From Calycina herbarum (Eukaryota > Ascomycota > Leotiomycetes > Helotiales > Pezizellaceae), in assembly GCA_001414485.1 (NCBI GenBank), contig LLEY01000043.1, forward strand, positions 186,001-250,000: a stretch of DNA of 64,000 bases. Direction: 5' to 3'. Each line of letters begins with the position of its first letter. Position 1 is the first letter of the stretch. This document shows, in pieces, positions 25,804 through 38,689 of the stretch. The translations under genes were made by a program, and so were the position numbers. The notes beneath the pieces are model-generated. The model had not been told where the DNA came from. It saw only the letters and a program-made list of their open reading frames with translations, and ran no database searches.

Positions 25804-26631
25804 AGCTAAGGCTCTTCTTAGGTTCTTATATATTTTCTAAATATAAGTAATTTAACTATTTAATTAAGTACTTAACTTATCCTCTAATAAGTCTATAGTT
25901 AAGAATCCTCTTAACTTTATACTTAGCGTTTAGGTTTACTAGTTGAATTTCTATAAGTAGAGCTAGTAGTGCTCCTAGTAGTACTAGTTTAAGTAAGAAT
26001 ATATAGAATACTAGATAGATATTTATAGTTTTTAGTAGTACTAGTTTGTAATTCAAAGGTCTCTTAATACGTCTAATTTTAAATATTCTAAGTTTTTTAT
26101 AATCTAATTTATTACTTAGTCTTTTTATATCGATGTTTTTCTATACTATATAGACTTTATCTCTCTCTTTTAGTATTAGCTTCTAACTATGTCGTTTATT
26201 ATAGTAGTATACGTTTCTTTCTACTATAAACTATAAGTCTTCTATAAGTTCTTTATATAGCTCTTTAATTTTCAAGACCTAAATATAAGTAAGCTAATTA
26301 TCGATAGTTATAGATAGTAGTTCTCGATATACTATTAATTTATATCTAAAGTTAGTATAGAATAGTATAATAAGTATTATTTCTATTATTAAACTATTAT
26401 AGGTAAACTATACTAAGAGTAGCAGTTCTACTTAGTTATTTTACTAGTAGTTTATATAATAACAAAGGTATATCTTAACTACTTAATTTATAAATTTGTT
26501 TCCTCTATTTATCTAAAAGTAAAAAGCTATAGAAAGCTTTCTTTTTATATCTAATCGCTTTATAAGAGTAATCTAAAATTTGAAGATAAAGAGTTTATCT
26601 CTATCTAAGAGTATTTCTTCTAGTAGTCTAT
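25804..26631 (-). pseudogene. Gy3 integrase C-terminus and chromodomain piece
   Basis: Continuation of Gy3 beyond X. In the minus sense it runs from an integrase motif of the IS-D-R type (near 26600-26630) through the integrase C-terminal block to the chromodomain (about 25820-25940). It is abruptly joined at 26632 to the LTR of Gy4. Confidence 0.75.
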
Positions 26632-27079
26632 TATAACGAAACTTAAACTAACTAAACAAAGGTGACTAAGTCTCGAAGGTTAGTACGTAAGTAAGAAGTA
26701 TAGATACGCTGGGTTGTTTACTTAGAAGCAAACTCGTTACTTATATTAAAGATATTAAATAAGATAATAAGATTAATAACTAAAGTTAAGTACGAAGCTT
26801 CTATCTAATAGCAGACGTGCTAGTCTTATATAGAATCTATTATACTATTCGGATCTCTTTATAAGTATAGATCCCTAGATCTTTATAGATTCTCTAGAGA
26901 ATCTAATAGAATCTATTATATAACTTCTAATAGTTATCTAATAATAAGATCCTAGAATATCTAAATATCTTTATATTACTAATTCTCTTCTATATTACCT
27001 TTTAATTCCTAAATATTATATCTTATCTTATTAGAACACTGTCTAGACTACTTACTATATATAACGTAATTTATAATAC
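26632..27079 (-). repeat. 3' LTR of Gy4, 448 bp
   Basis: Begins tataacgaaacttaaac and ends acgtaatttataata; the purine tract follows on the minus strand. It is of the shorter LTR type, like 12632-13078. Confidence 0.86.
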
Positions 27080-27149
27080 TATTCTCTTCTTAGCTTAGTA
27101 TATTCTTTCGCTTAAGTATAAGCTAAGAAACTCGGTTAGAGTACTAGTA

Positions 27150-27650
27150 GTATTCTTTCCTTTTATTATATCCTACCTTATATAGAAGAAGAAAGAAGAA
27201 CGAATACTTCTTATAAAAAGTATTAAAATAGTTTATAATAAAATATTATTATATTCTTACTATACTTTCTAAAAGTATAAATGTTTTATTAATTCCTTCT
27301 AATCCTCTTAATATTCTAAATACGTTTAGTTAAAGCTGAAATATAATAGAACCGACGACGCCTAGAAGAAGAACGTTTCTTATACTAGCGACTAGGCCTT
27401 TATTAAAAAACAAGAGGAGAAGCTAGAGAGAGAGGAAGAGGAGATAATAGTAAGGATTCTACAGTTGCGAAAGTAGAAGGCCTTTTTAAAAGAAAGATAG
27501 TATAAAATATTCTATTAAGAGCTTTATTTTCTTAATAAACTTAATACTACTAAGAAGGTAGAAAAGAAAGAGAAGAAGGAAAAAGAAAGAGAGGAAAGAG
27601 AGTAGTAAGAGGTAGAGATTACCTAACTAGTAGCTCTGTCTATTCTTACT
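27150..27650 (+). pseudogene. Antisense coding relic of Gy4
   Basis: Plus strand, opposite to Gy4 pol. It reads Lys/Glu/Arg-rich sequence with a block equivalent to KAFLKER (seen as AFLKERQYKIF) near 27480-27510, followed by LNLIL/LNKLNTTKK and a charged run to about 27605. It occupies the same slot as in the other Gy copies. Confidence 0.58.
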
Positions 27651-28432
27651 AGTTCTTAATCTAAGATAAGCCTTAACCTAGCCTTTCTTAAGATCTTTTC
27701 TTTAGATTATAAGATATAAGTAAACCTAGGTTTTACTAGTAGAATTTCTAAAGTTCTACTAAGTAATAGTTAAAGTTGCTTTTTAGTTCCTAAGTATTCT
27801 CTAAATATAGATAATCTAACTATTTAACTAAGTACTTAATTTATTCTCTAATAAGTCTATAGTTAAGAATTCTTTTAACTTTATATTTAATATTTAAGTT
27901 TACTAGTTAAATTTCTATAAGTAGAGCTAGTAGAGCTCCTAGTAGTACTAGTTTAAGTAAGGATATATAGAATACTAGATAGATATTTATTATTTTTAGT
28001 AGTACTAGTTTATAATTTAAAGATTCTTTAACTTATTTAATTTTAAATAGTCTCTGTTTTTTATAGTCTAGTTTATTACTTAGTCTTTTTATATTAATAT
28101 TTTTTTATACTAGATAGACTTTATCTCTCTCTTTTAGTATTAGCTTCTAACTATGTTATTTATTATAGTAGTATACGTTTCTTTTAGCTATAAACTATAA
28201 ATCCTCTACGAGTTCTTTATATAGACTTCTGATTTTTAAGACCTAAATATAAGTAAGCTAGTTATCGATAGTTGTAGATAGTAGTTCTTAATATACTATT
28301 AATTTATATCTAAAGTTAGTATAGAATAGTATAATAAGTATTATTTCTATTATTAAACTGTTATAAGTAAACTATACTAAGAGTAGTAGTTCTACCTAGT
28401 TATTCTACTAGTAGTTTATATAATAACGAAGG

Positions 28433-28761
28433 TGTTACGGACCTGGCCACCGCCGAGCACGTGACTCGCGTACGGCTGCTCGCCGGCGTCCGCAAAGCCT
28501 GCTATTCCTAGTCTGGCCTAGAACCATTCCTATCTAGGCTAGGAACTATTTCTATAAACGGATCGACATTCCTATAACTTATCGATTCCTTGACTATCTC
28601 TATATTATAGGACCTCTAGAAGTCTTCTCTTTTCTTCTCTTCTCTTCTATAGCTTTAGATCTTTAATTAAACCACCTCTTACTTCTCTGATTATCTACTA
28701 TACCTATATATACTATAGGTAAGGATAACTATTAGAGGGCTAGTAGATTAGGTTTATTATA
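28433..28761 (+). repeat. 5' LTR of Y
   Basis: 329 bp, starting tgttacggacctggccacc and ending aggtttattata. Compared with the right copy, the differences are mainly transitions, in both directions. Confidence 0.93.
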
Positions 28762-28869
28762 TTATCTAAAGCTCTCTTCTTCTCTCTATTTACTACTACT
28801 CTTAGAAAGGATTAGAATATCTATTATAATTCTAATATAACACCTATAGTCTATATAGACCGCCTATAG

Positions 28870-31800
28870 ATACCACCGGCGCCTTATATAGCCCCGCGTA
28901 CCTGCGCCTACCACCGCGTATAAGAGCCTGAGGCTCTTCTACCTATACCCTCTGTCCTTATAACTGAGTCGTCTACAACGATATCTACCGACTAGCCTAT
29001 AGACGCTTAACAGCTCGCTATAGCCCTAAAACAGGTCCGTCTACTGCGAGAACAACTAGACGACGTCCGTACCCCTTTGTAAGGGAATACCCTATCTGAA
29101 ACTAGATAACATAGGTCGTTTATAGTTAAGCTTAAGGATACTAAGCTCTTAATAGATAGCTTATCTCTAACCTTCGACAACTAGAAGATCTAGATTAAGG
29201 ACAAGTTCCTTATTAACGCTTCTATGTTTAAGCTAGAGGAAGTAAAGATAGCTTACGTTTTTAACTATATAGCTAATATTACTTAGAAGTATCTCGCGCT
29301 CTGTTACCGGAAGGGACCTAAGCTGTTTTAGTCTATAAAAGAAATAATCGCATATCTTACAGATATCTTAGAGAACCTGTTTAAAGCGTAGGACGCCTAT
29401 ATCGAATTCCGCTGGCTCGTTATAAGAGATGACGAGACTTTCGTAACCTTCTATACTCGCTTCTTATACCTTATAGGCACTAGACAGATCCCGATAGACG
29501 ACTTATAGCCCGACTTATATAACAAGCTTATACTACCTCTACAACAGTCTGTCTTACTATTCTTAGACGTTCTACTTATAAGTACGACCCTAGTAAACAA
29601 GTGTCGACTTGTTAATAAGAACTTACGAAGACTTTAGCTCTATAGAAGCAACTTACGGACCGCTCGTCTTATCCCCTAGCTTGTAACTGCTACTACTACC
29701 TCCTGCCTAGCTAGAACTTTTACTACTACTTAAACTATATTCTATATAATCTCCTCTGCCCTGGCCCCCCGCCTTTACAGACTATTACGTAAACCAACGC
29801 CTGCTTATAAGGAACCGGACGACGCCTGCTTTAAGTATAAGAGGACTAGGCACTATACCTACGAATGCTCTAAGAACTCTAAGCCTATTATAGACGTTAA
29901 TAAGCTTGCGAAGCCTACGTTCGACTTAGAACAGTTGGAAAACGACCAAGTCTAGGGAAAGTCTCCTCTCTAGGCTTACTTTACCGAGGTCCTAGCTAGT
30001 TAGCTATCGATCTAAGTTAGCTACTTAGAGGAAAACAGTTTATAGTCTCTTATAACTTAGTTTTTAATAGATATAGATTTAAAACCTCTACTCTAGCTGA
30101 TACTAGAGTAAACAGCTTTATACTTATTAGTATAAAGTTTGCTTAAGAGCTGGCTCGCTTCTTCTCTTTAACTATTTATACTCTTCCTACTCCTATTATA
30201 GTTCGCGGCTTTAATAGACAGAGTCGACAGTCCGTAGACTACTATATTATTCTTCACTTATATATAGACGGCTATAAATAGTATAACGTTCTTATAGTCC
30301 TTCTTAATACTAGCTATTAAGACCTTATTCTTAGGCGTATATAGTTTAACTAGCTTAATATATAACTTAACCCTCGCCAGCGCTGACTTATATAGCCCGC
30401 GGATCTCTCTCCTTCTCCTAACCTTGTCTAGCTATACCTCCTAGATCTTAGGATCCTATAGACTCGGCTCTTAAACCTAGATTACTAAGCTAACGTAGAT
30501 CGCCGCGATCAGGCCCTAGAAGAATAGGTTATACGCAAATACTAGAAAGACCTATAACTGTTTATAAGCCTTGTCGACGAGCTGCCAGTCCCTCGGATTC
30601 TAGCACGCCTGCCTACTATACCCCTAGCCGTATGTTACAGCGAGTACTAGGACTGCTAAAACAACTTACGAAATATAAACCGCGCTCTTATAGGTTTAGA
30701 TATCTATAAAGCCTCTATAGCGCGTTTGAAACGTGTACGCCTTAACCTGCCACTAGTAGATATTACTATTATCGGTGCTACTATATATCGCTATAACCTA
30801 TAAGATACTAAAGCTACAGCCTTTAGTACCTCTCTTTATAAGATCGATTACTTAATAGAAAAAAAGCTTATAGATTAAAAAGACGACTTACGGGTCTAAG
30901 AAAGCCTCTCCGGAGCTTACTAGGATCTTATAGACGTTTTCTTCAAAGCTACGTCTAATACTCTTCTCTCTCGTCGCCTATACGACTATAAGATTAAACT
31001 TATAGACGGGAACGTAGACGACTTGTCTTATAGCCCCCTCCGCTACTAGTTAACGGACGAGCTCTAGGCTATAAAATAATACCTTATTAAGAACCTTTAT
31101 AAAGGTTTTATTAAGGCTAGCTAAGCCTCTTTTATAGCCTCGATTCTCTTTGTTAAGAAGTCTAACAGCTCTCTACAGTTCTATATTAATTACTATAAGC
31201 TAAATAACCTAACCTATAAGGACTAGTATCCTCTTCTGTTAATCGACGAAACTCTTACTTGTCTAGGTAAGGCTTGTATCTTTATAAAGCTAGATATACG
31301 ATAAGCTTTTTACTAGATTCGGATTAACCCTAAGTCTAAGGAACTAATAACGTTCTAGACCTGTTATAGAGCCTACAAGTGTAAAGTTATACCTTTTGAA
31401 CTAACTAATAGACTTATAATATATTAACGGTTTATAAACAACGTACTCTTTAACTATTTAGACGACTTTTATACTACCTACCTTAATAATATTCTTATTT
31501 ACTCTAAGAACGAGCTAGACTATTAGGAACATGTTTATAAGGTCCTTTTATAGCTTTGTAAAGCTAGCTTATAAGCTAATATTAAGAAATCTAAGTTTAA
31601 CGTTACTTATATAAAGTACCTAGGCTTCTATATAAGTACTAATAGAATTAAAGTAGACCTAGAAAAGACAGAAACGATCTATAACTAGGAACACCTTATT
31701 ATAGTTCGCGGTGTTTAGTCCTTTCTTAGCTTTTATAACTTCTATTAGAAGTTTATTCTCAACTACGGACAAGTCGTATACTCGTTAACAGCTCTAACTT

Positions 31801-34010
31801 ATAAAGACCAGCTGTTTTAGTAGACACTTGCTTATTAAGACGCCTTCTCTAAGCTGAAGGCCCGGCTTATTAATACACCTCTTCTTATATACTTTAATCT
31901 ATAATACGAGTCTATAGTTAAGACCGATTCCTCTGACAGCGTCCTTAGCGGTATACTTCTTCAGTTATAGCCGAGTTAAAAGTAGTACTCTATAGCTTAC
32001 TTCTCTAAGATAATAATACCTACTAAGATTAACTACCCGATTTATAATAAAGAGATACTAGCTATTATACGTTCTCTAGAAGCCTGGAGACCTGAGCTTA
32101 AAGGGTCTCTACACCGGGTACGGGTCGTTTTAGACTATAAAGCTCTCGAGTACTTTATAACAACTAAAGCCTTGTCTAGCTAACAAGTCTACTAGGCTGA
32201 AACACTCTCTTGATTTAACTTCCTACTTACTTATAAGCCTGGTAGCCAGAATCGAGCGGATTCTCTTACTTACTAGGACTAAGAAGTAGATAGTTAAATA
32301 GTAATAAAGATATCTACTCGTATATAAGTCCTCTTATAGCCTGAGAATCTAGACTCGCGGATTATTACAGATCTAGACTTAGACCCTTCCGTAGATATTA
32401 CACCTGTTAGAGTAGCCGATAGACTATACGACTTAATTAACGATATTCTATAAGCTAATCGTACGAGTACGAGTCTTAACGCTCTCCGCTAGTACGCTAC
32501 GGACGAACGCCCTAGCTAGATAACCTGTAACAGCCTCCTACTATACTAAGAACGGCTTGTCCTGCCTAAGGACGACGATCTTAAAGTATACTTACTAAGC
32601 GAGGTTTATAATCAAGTCTCGGTAGCCTACCCTAGACAATCTAAGACTCTAAAGCTAGTTACGGACCGCTACTACTAGCCGTACCTTTGTTTAGATATAC
32701 AACGATTCGTCTGTAACTGCTAGACCTGTTATCGCTCTTACGTGCTGCGAGACCGCCTCCCTAGACTCCTTAACCCCTTGCCTATCCTAGATCGCCTATA
32801 GTAATATATATTAGTTGATTTTAAGGAATTCCCTCTTAATAAGTCTAGGATAGATATAATTATTATCTTTATCTGCTGGCTAAGTAAGAGATCTGTCTCT
32901 ATCCCTTATCTAAAGACTACGGACGTAAAAAAGACTACGCGGATCTACCTCGACCGCGTATAGCGCTATTACAGACCGTTAGATACTATTATCTCTGACC
33001 GCGGTTTATAATTTGTCTTAGAGTTCTGGTAAGAGTTTAACTGGATCTTAGAGACTAAGATTAAGCTATCTATAGTCGTATATATATAAACCGATAGTTA
33101 AACTAAGAATATAAACTAGTAGATTAACTAACGCCTTTGCCTGTTTATAAACTACTATTAGGATAACTAGTCTAAACTAATACTGATTATAGACTATGTT
33201 TAAGCTATACTTCTCTAGGACTCGACGACTCTTCTGCCTATATAAATCGAGCTTGGTTACGTGCTACGTACTAGCTTTGATTAGGTCCGCTAGAGCCTAG
33301 AAGAGCTAATAAGCGTCTGTAAACAGCTTTTACGAGACGAAGCAGTTGTATACGTAACCTGTATATATAGTGCCTAGGAAACCGTCTATAAGAGAATCGA
33401 GGCTGCTTAGGAACGCTAGTATAAGCAAGCAAATAAGCACCGGCGACTAGTAGACTTTGCTATAAGCGACAAGGTCTATATATTAACAAAGACGTGGAAT
33501 ATAGACTGCCTAAGCTGTAAGCTCGACTAGTAGATAGCTAGTCTGTATATAGTCCTAGAAAAGGTTAGAAACGCTTTCTAAGTCGACCTACCTCCGATAA
33601 TTAAAATATAGCCTATAATCTCTATAAATAAGCTTTGTAAAGCTTCTAATAATCCGCTACTAGGCTAGCTATAGGAACTAGGACTGCCTATTATAGTTAA
33701 TAGATATAACGAATAAGATGTAGACTAAGTACTAGCCTCTAAAAGCTATTATAGAAAATTATAATACCGGGTTTAATAGGTATAAAACGAGCTAGACCCG
33801 GCCTAGTACCTAGCTTCTAACTTTATAGGCTGCCTATATAAGCTTTAAGAGTTTTACACTCTAAATCCTTCTCTTCCAAAGCCTCCTAGGTACTTAGTAG
33901 AATAGTTATAGAGCTAGAAAGATAGTATAGACAAGCTAGAATATTATAAGAACGAGGATAAATTACTTATAGAGTAGTAGGTTCAGAGCTCGCGAGCGAG
34001 CTCTACTTAA
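28870..34010 (+). pseudogene. Y gag-pol relic with chromodomain
   Basis: Gag from about 28950 has a zinc knuckle near 29830-29872 (CFKYKRTRHYTYEC: the first and last Cys and the His are kept, the second Cys reads Tyr). RT lies around 31130-31560 with KLDI, then NYLDDFYTTYLNNILIYS near 31460-31505, where the catalytic Asp pair reads Asn-Asn. RNase H is around 31900-32180, integrase about 32680-33350, and a chromodomain-like end near 33765-33880 (ELDPAQYLASNF). Several 40-50 codon stretches are free of stops, more than in the Gy elements, but no start-to-stop frame remains. Confidence 0.85.
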
Positions 34011-34022
34011 AGAGGGGGGTAA

Positions 34023-34351
34023 TGTTACAGACCTAGCTACCGCCGAGCACGTGACTCGCGTACGGCTGCTCGCCGACGTCCGCAAAGCCTACTATTCCTA
34101 GCCTAGCCTAGAACTATTCCTACCTAGGCTAGGAACTATTTCTATAAACGGATCAACATTCTTATAACTTATCGATTCCTTAGCTATCTCTATATTATAA
34201 GACCTCTAGAAGTCTCCTCTTTCCTTCTCTTCTCTTCTGTAGCTTTAGATCTTTAATTAAACCACCTCTTACTTCTCTAATTATCCGCTACACCTGTATA
34301 TACTATAGGTAAGGATAACTACCAGAGAGCTAGCAGATTAGGTTTATCACA
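34023..34351 (+). repeat. 3' LTR of Y
   Basis: 329 bp, preceded by the polypurine tract agaggggggtaa and ending aggtttatcaca, intact CA. It is flanked by the target-site duplication GAAGG. Confidence 0.93.
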
Positions 34352-37300
34352 GAAGGTATATCTTAACTACTTAGTTTATATATTCGTTTCCTCTATTTAT
34401 CTAAGAATAAAAAGCTATTAAAAGCTTTCTTTTCGTATCTAATCGTTTTATAAAAGTAATTTAAAATTTAGAGATAAAGAGTTTATCTCTATCTAAGAGT
34501 ATTTCTTTAGATAATCTATATCTTAAAACTACTTCTTTAAGGAATATAAATACTAATTCCTTAGCTATACTTAACTCTATATAAGATACTAGAATTATAT
34601 ACTTTATAAGTTATTCTATAATAACTAAGATCGAGTTATACTTAACTCTTATTATTAGGTTCTTAGATTTTAATAACTTAATAATAAAATCCTAGAATAT
34701 TAATTTCTAAGGCGTCTGTAGTATTAGAGTAGTATATATTAATCTATAAGATATATAGTAGAAAGCCTTATTTCTAGTATAGATATTATACTCTATTATT
34801 ACTTCTTTAACTATTATAAATAATCGATTAATATAGTAATATTTCTTTATATATTAAAGAGTTCTATAAATTCTCTAATAACTATATACTAGTACTATAT
34901 AGTATTCTTAAACGAATTCCTTTATATATAATTTAGGAATCTAAAGTTTTCCTTTCTTATATTTATCTTTATAGTTTTATTCTTCTTATAAACAGTATAT
35001 ATTAATATCTAGTTCCTATACTAGGTTTCTTTCTTTTCAAAGTATCTAAAGTTATTCTTTTTTCTAAGCGTTCTAGATATTATTTCTCTAAGAGTTAATC
35101 TTCTCTAAGACTATAATCTTATAAACTATTAGAGCTAGATCTCTATTTTTAAGAGTTTTTAAGATTATAATCTTCTTATATTTCTTATCTTCTTTATATC
35201 TAGGTTTCCAGCTAAGAGTATTAGCTCGAGTATTTAATATTCTCTTTATATAGTAAATAATAATATTAAAACCTTCTAATATTTCTAACTATCTAGCTAA
35301 CTATCTAGTTATAAGTTCCTTAGTTGTTATAAACGTTCTAAGGTTCTTATAATTAGATAAAACTATAACTTAGTACTTTACTAGCTATAAATAGATTCTC
35401 TAGTATTCTAAAGCTAATACTATAGTAAGTAATTCTTTATTAAATATACTATAGTTTTACTATACTAGGTTAAATATTTTAGAATAATATATAATAGATA
35501 TAAGTTTCTCTTTATTATTTAGTTATAAGTAAATCGTATCTACTACTATATCTAAAGTATCTGTTTTAATCGTACTAGGCTTATTTATATTAAAATTATA
35601 TAGAATAGGTTTTTCTATAAACTTTACTTTAATCTTCTAAAAGGCGTTCTTAGCTTATTTATTCTAAATAAACTTAATAGCCTTTTTTACTAGTACTAAT
35701 ATTAGTTTAGTAATCTTTATATAGTCTTAGATAAATAGATAGTAGAAGTTTATAAATCTAAGAAAGAACTATATATTCTTAATATTCTTTAGTAATTTCT
35801 AGTTTAGAATATTCTAGATCTTTACTAGATCTATCTCTATTTTCTCTAGATTAAATACCTATCTTAGGAAAAGTATCTAAGTTACTTTAAACTCGTATTT
35901 TAAAAGTTTAAAATAGGAATCTAACTTAAGTAGTTAGTATAGAACTTCTCTTATATATTTCTTATATTCCTTTTCTTTCTCTAAGAAGATTAGAATATTA
36001 TCTAGATAATAGATTAACGTGGTTTATTACCGAGTAGCGTATATTACCGAGTAGCGCACTTTTCTCTACTTTACTATCTACTAACTTTAATACGCGTTTT
36101 CTTAATAACTAACTATAGAAATCTAAACCTAAGAAGCACGAATTATCCTAGCTATCAAGGCTATTCGAATATCTAAAAAACTTAGTTATTACTCTATTAT
36201 AAAAATCTACAAAGTCTCTAAAATAACACTTCGACATAGAATAGCTGGCCGAACCTATTACTTCGAAACCAAATCTAATTATTATAAATTAAACAACTTA
36301 GAGAAGGAGATACTTATTTAATATATACTTAATCTAGATATAAGAGGATTTACGCTCTAACTAGCTAGTATAGAAGATATAGCAAATTATATCCTTAAAT
36401 CGTAGAGAGGAAAACGCGTTAGTAAGCTCTAGATATATCGATTTATATAACGTCGACTAGAATTAAAAACGCGTTTTAATCGCGTTTATAACTTTTAAAG
36501 AGTCTTATACGAAGATCTAGAGCTTATTAGCACGTAGTTTCAACTTATAGAGAATATAAGAGTAAAATATAGTGTTTTAGACTACGACTTTTATAACTTT
36601 AACGAGACAGGGTTTATAATAGGAATTATCTGCCTAGTAATAGTTATAACTCGCGCTAATCGACGTAGTAGAGATAAGACAGTTTAGTCTAATAATCAGG
36701 AATAGACTATAGTAATTACTTATATTAATAGCGAGAGTTAGAACGTACCTCTGTTTTTAGTAGTTTAAGAGAAGAATTATCTCGCGAATTAGTATACTAA
36801 GAGCGGCCTCTTATATAACTAGGTTATTAAACCTATAAGTAATAGATAGACTAATAATAAGACAGGCCTAGAATAGCTACGATACTTCGATAAATATACT
36901 CGTAGTTATATAAAAGAGCTATATTAAATACTAACGTGTTTCACAAGCGAGCTAGCTATATAAGCGAGCTGGCCACCTTTTAAACTTTATAATAATTATT
37001 AACTTCTAGTTATATTATCTCTACTAAACAACGCCTAAATGTCTTCTAATAAAAACAAGATTAACTTAGCTATCTAAGCACTTGAAAACGACGCGTTAAT
37101 TATCTAACGAAGCGCTACGAAGGCCTATAATACCCCTCGATCTACTATTTTAAGCCGACGCGCTGGAATCTAACTAAGACGCGATTACGAGCCTAATTCG
37201 AAGAAACTTACGAAGCTAGAGAAGGAGGCGATAATTAGATATATATTAGAGCAGGATTCGAGAGAGTTTTCGCCTATAAAGGATATAGTATAAGATATAG

Positions 37301-38406
37301 CTAATAACTTACTAAAGAAGCGCGACAGGTAGTCTATAGGTAGGAACTGGCCGGACAACTTTATTCAGCGTATACCTAAGCTAAAAACTCGATAAAGTCG
37401 TTCTTATAATTATTAGCGAGCTTTGACTAAAGATCCGCGGATTATTAGCCTATAGTTTACACTTATATAGTTATTTAAGAACAAATATAGTATTATAGAC
37501 GAGGATATATATAATTTCGACGAGACCGGTTTTATAATAAGTATTATATTATCTTAGCTTATTATTACAAGTTCAGAGATATACGAGAGATATAAAAAAG
37601 TTCAGCTAGGTAATCGCGAATAGATTACAGTTATTTAAGAAGATAATACAACAGGTTAGACAATCCCACTATTTATTATCTTTGTAGATAAGATACTTAT
37701 ATCTTCTTAGTATAAGAACATAAATATACTACGCAACTAGGTTATTAATATTAGTACTAATAGCTAGACAAATAATAAGCTTAAGGTTATATAGTTAGAG
37801 TATTTTAATAAGTATATAAAAGTACAAAGCGTTAGAGGATATAGACTACTAATTATTAATAGTTACGAAAGCTATAACTCGCTCGAATTCCAACGACTTT
37901 ATAAAGACTTTAATATTATTACTCTTTATATACCTCTATATTCTTCGTATTTATTACAGCTACTTAATATTAGCTGTTTTTCGCTATTAAAGCGAGTATA
38001 TAGAAATAAGATCTCTAGCTTAGTATATAATTATATTAACTATATTACTAAAGAAACCTTCTTTTAAGCTTTTAAAGTAGCTTTTTATAAAGCTTTTACA
38101 AAGGATAATATCTACGCGAGTTTTCAAGGCACTAGACTAGTCCTATACAACCTAGAAGTTATATTATTAAAGCTTAATTTAAAGCTTCGTACACCGACCC
38201 TAGTTATACTAGAAGACACTCTATAGGAGTCTAGAATACTAAGCAACGCACGCGAGATAGAGGCTTAATTAACACTTATTCGAGACCGGATTTAAAGACA
38301 CTAAGACTTATCGCCTAGTTCTATTATTAAGTCTCTTAATTAGCTAGAAAAAGGCTCTACTAGGATAATATATAATATAGTATTAATATAGAAAGAAATC
38401 ACAGAT

Positions 38407-38589
38407 TATAACAGTCCCAGTTATATACGACTGGATCACGTGCCGAGGTTCTACCGAAGTCTCGCTTAGTATATATAAATAGAGACAGAGCGTACTAACT
38501 CTCCTCTTCTCTCTTTAGTTTAGTTTTCTTCGAATACAGGTACTATTCTATAAGTATCTCTTTTAGTACATTTATAAAGGGCCGTTATA
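38407..38589 (+). repeat. 5' LTR of V
   Basis: 183 bp, starting tataacagtcccag and ending gggccgttata. It carries a TATA box at 38472-38480. This copy has more RIP-type changes near its ends than the 3' LTR. Confidence 0.92.
38472..38480 (+). promoter_or_regulatory. TATA box in the 5' LTR of V
   Basis: TATATAAAT, identical in the 3' LTR at 43969-43977. It sits about 66 bp into a 183-bp LTR, a plausible place for the retrotransposon promoter. A CT-rich stretch (ctctcctcttctctcttta) follows about 25 bp downstream, as often seen at fungal transcription starts. Confidence 0.6.
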
Positions 38590-38689
38590 CTAAAACTAAA
38601 CTCACACTCTCGCCTAGGAAGGCATACGAATATTCTAAAACTAACGAACGAAAACATATATATTTACTTTATAGCAAATCCCTTCATAT

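Larger units (their letters stand above)
28433..34351 (+). mobile_element. Y: complete Gypsy LTR retrotransposon, 5919 bp
   Basis: LTRs 28433-28761 and 34023-34351, each 329 bp, with a 5-bp target-site duplication GAAGG (28428-28432 and 34352-34356). The LTR starts TGTTAC and ends ..ATCACA in the right copy. The first 60 bp of each LTR are GC-rich and almost free of RIP changes, unlike their surroundings. It is inserted in the integrase part of Gy4. Confidence 0.93.
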
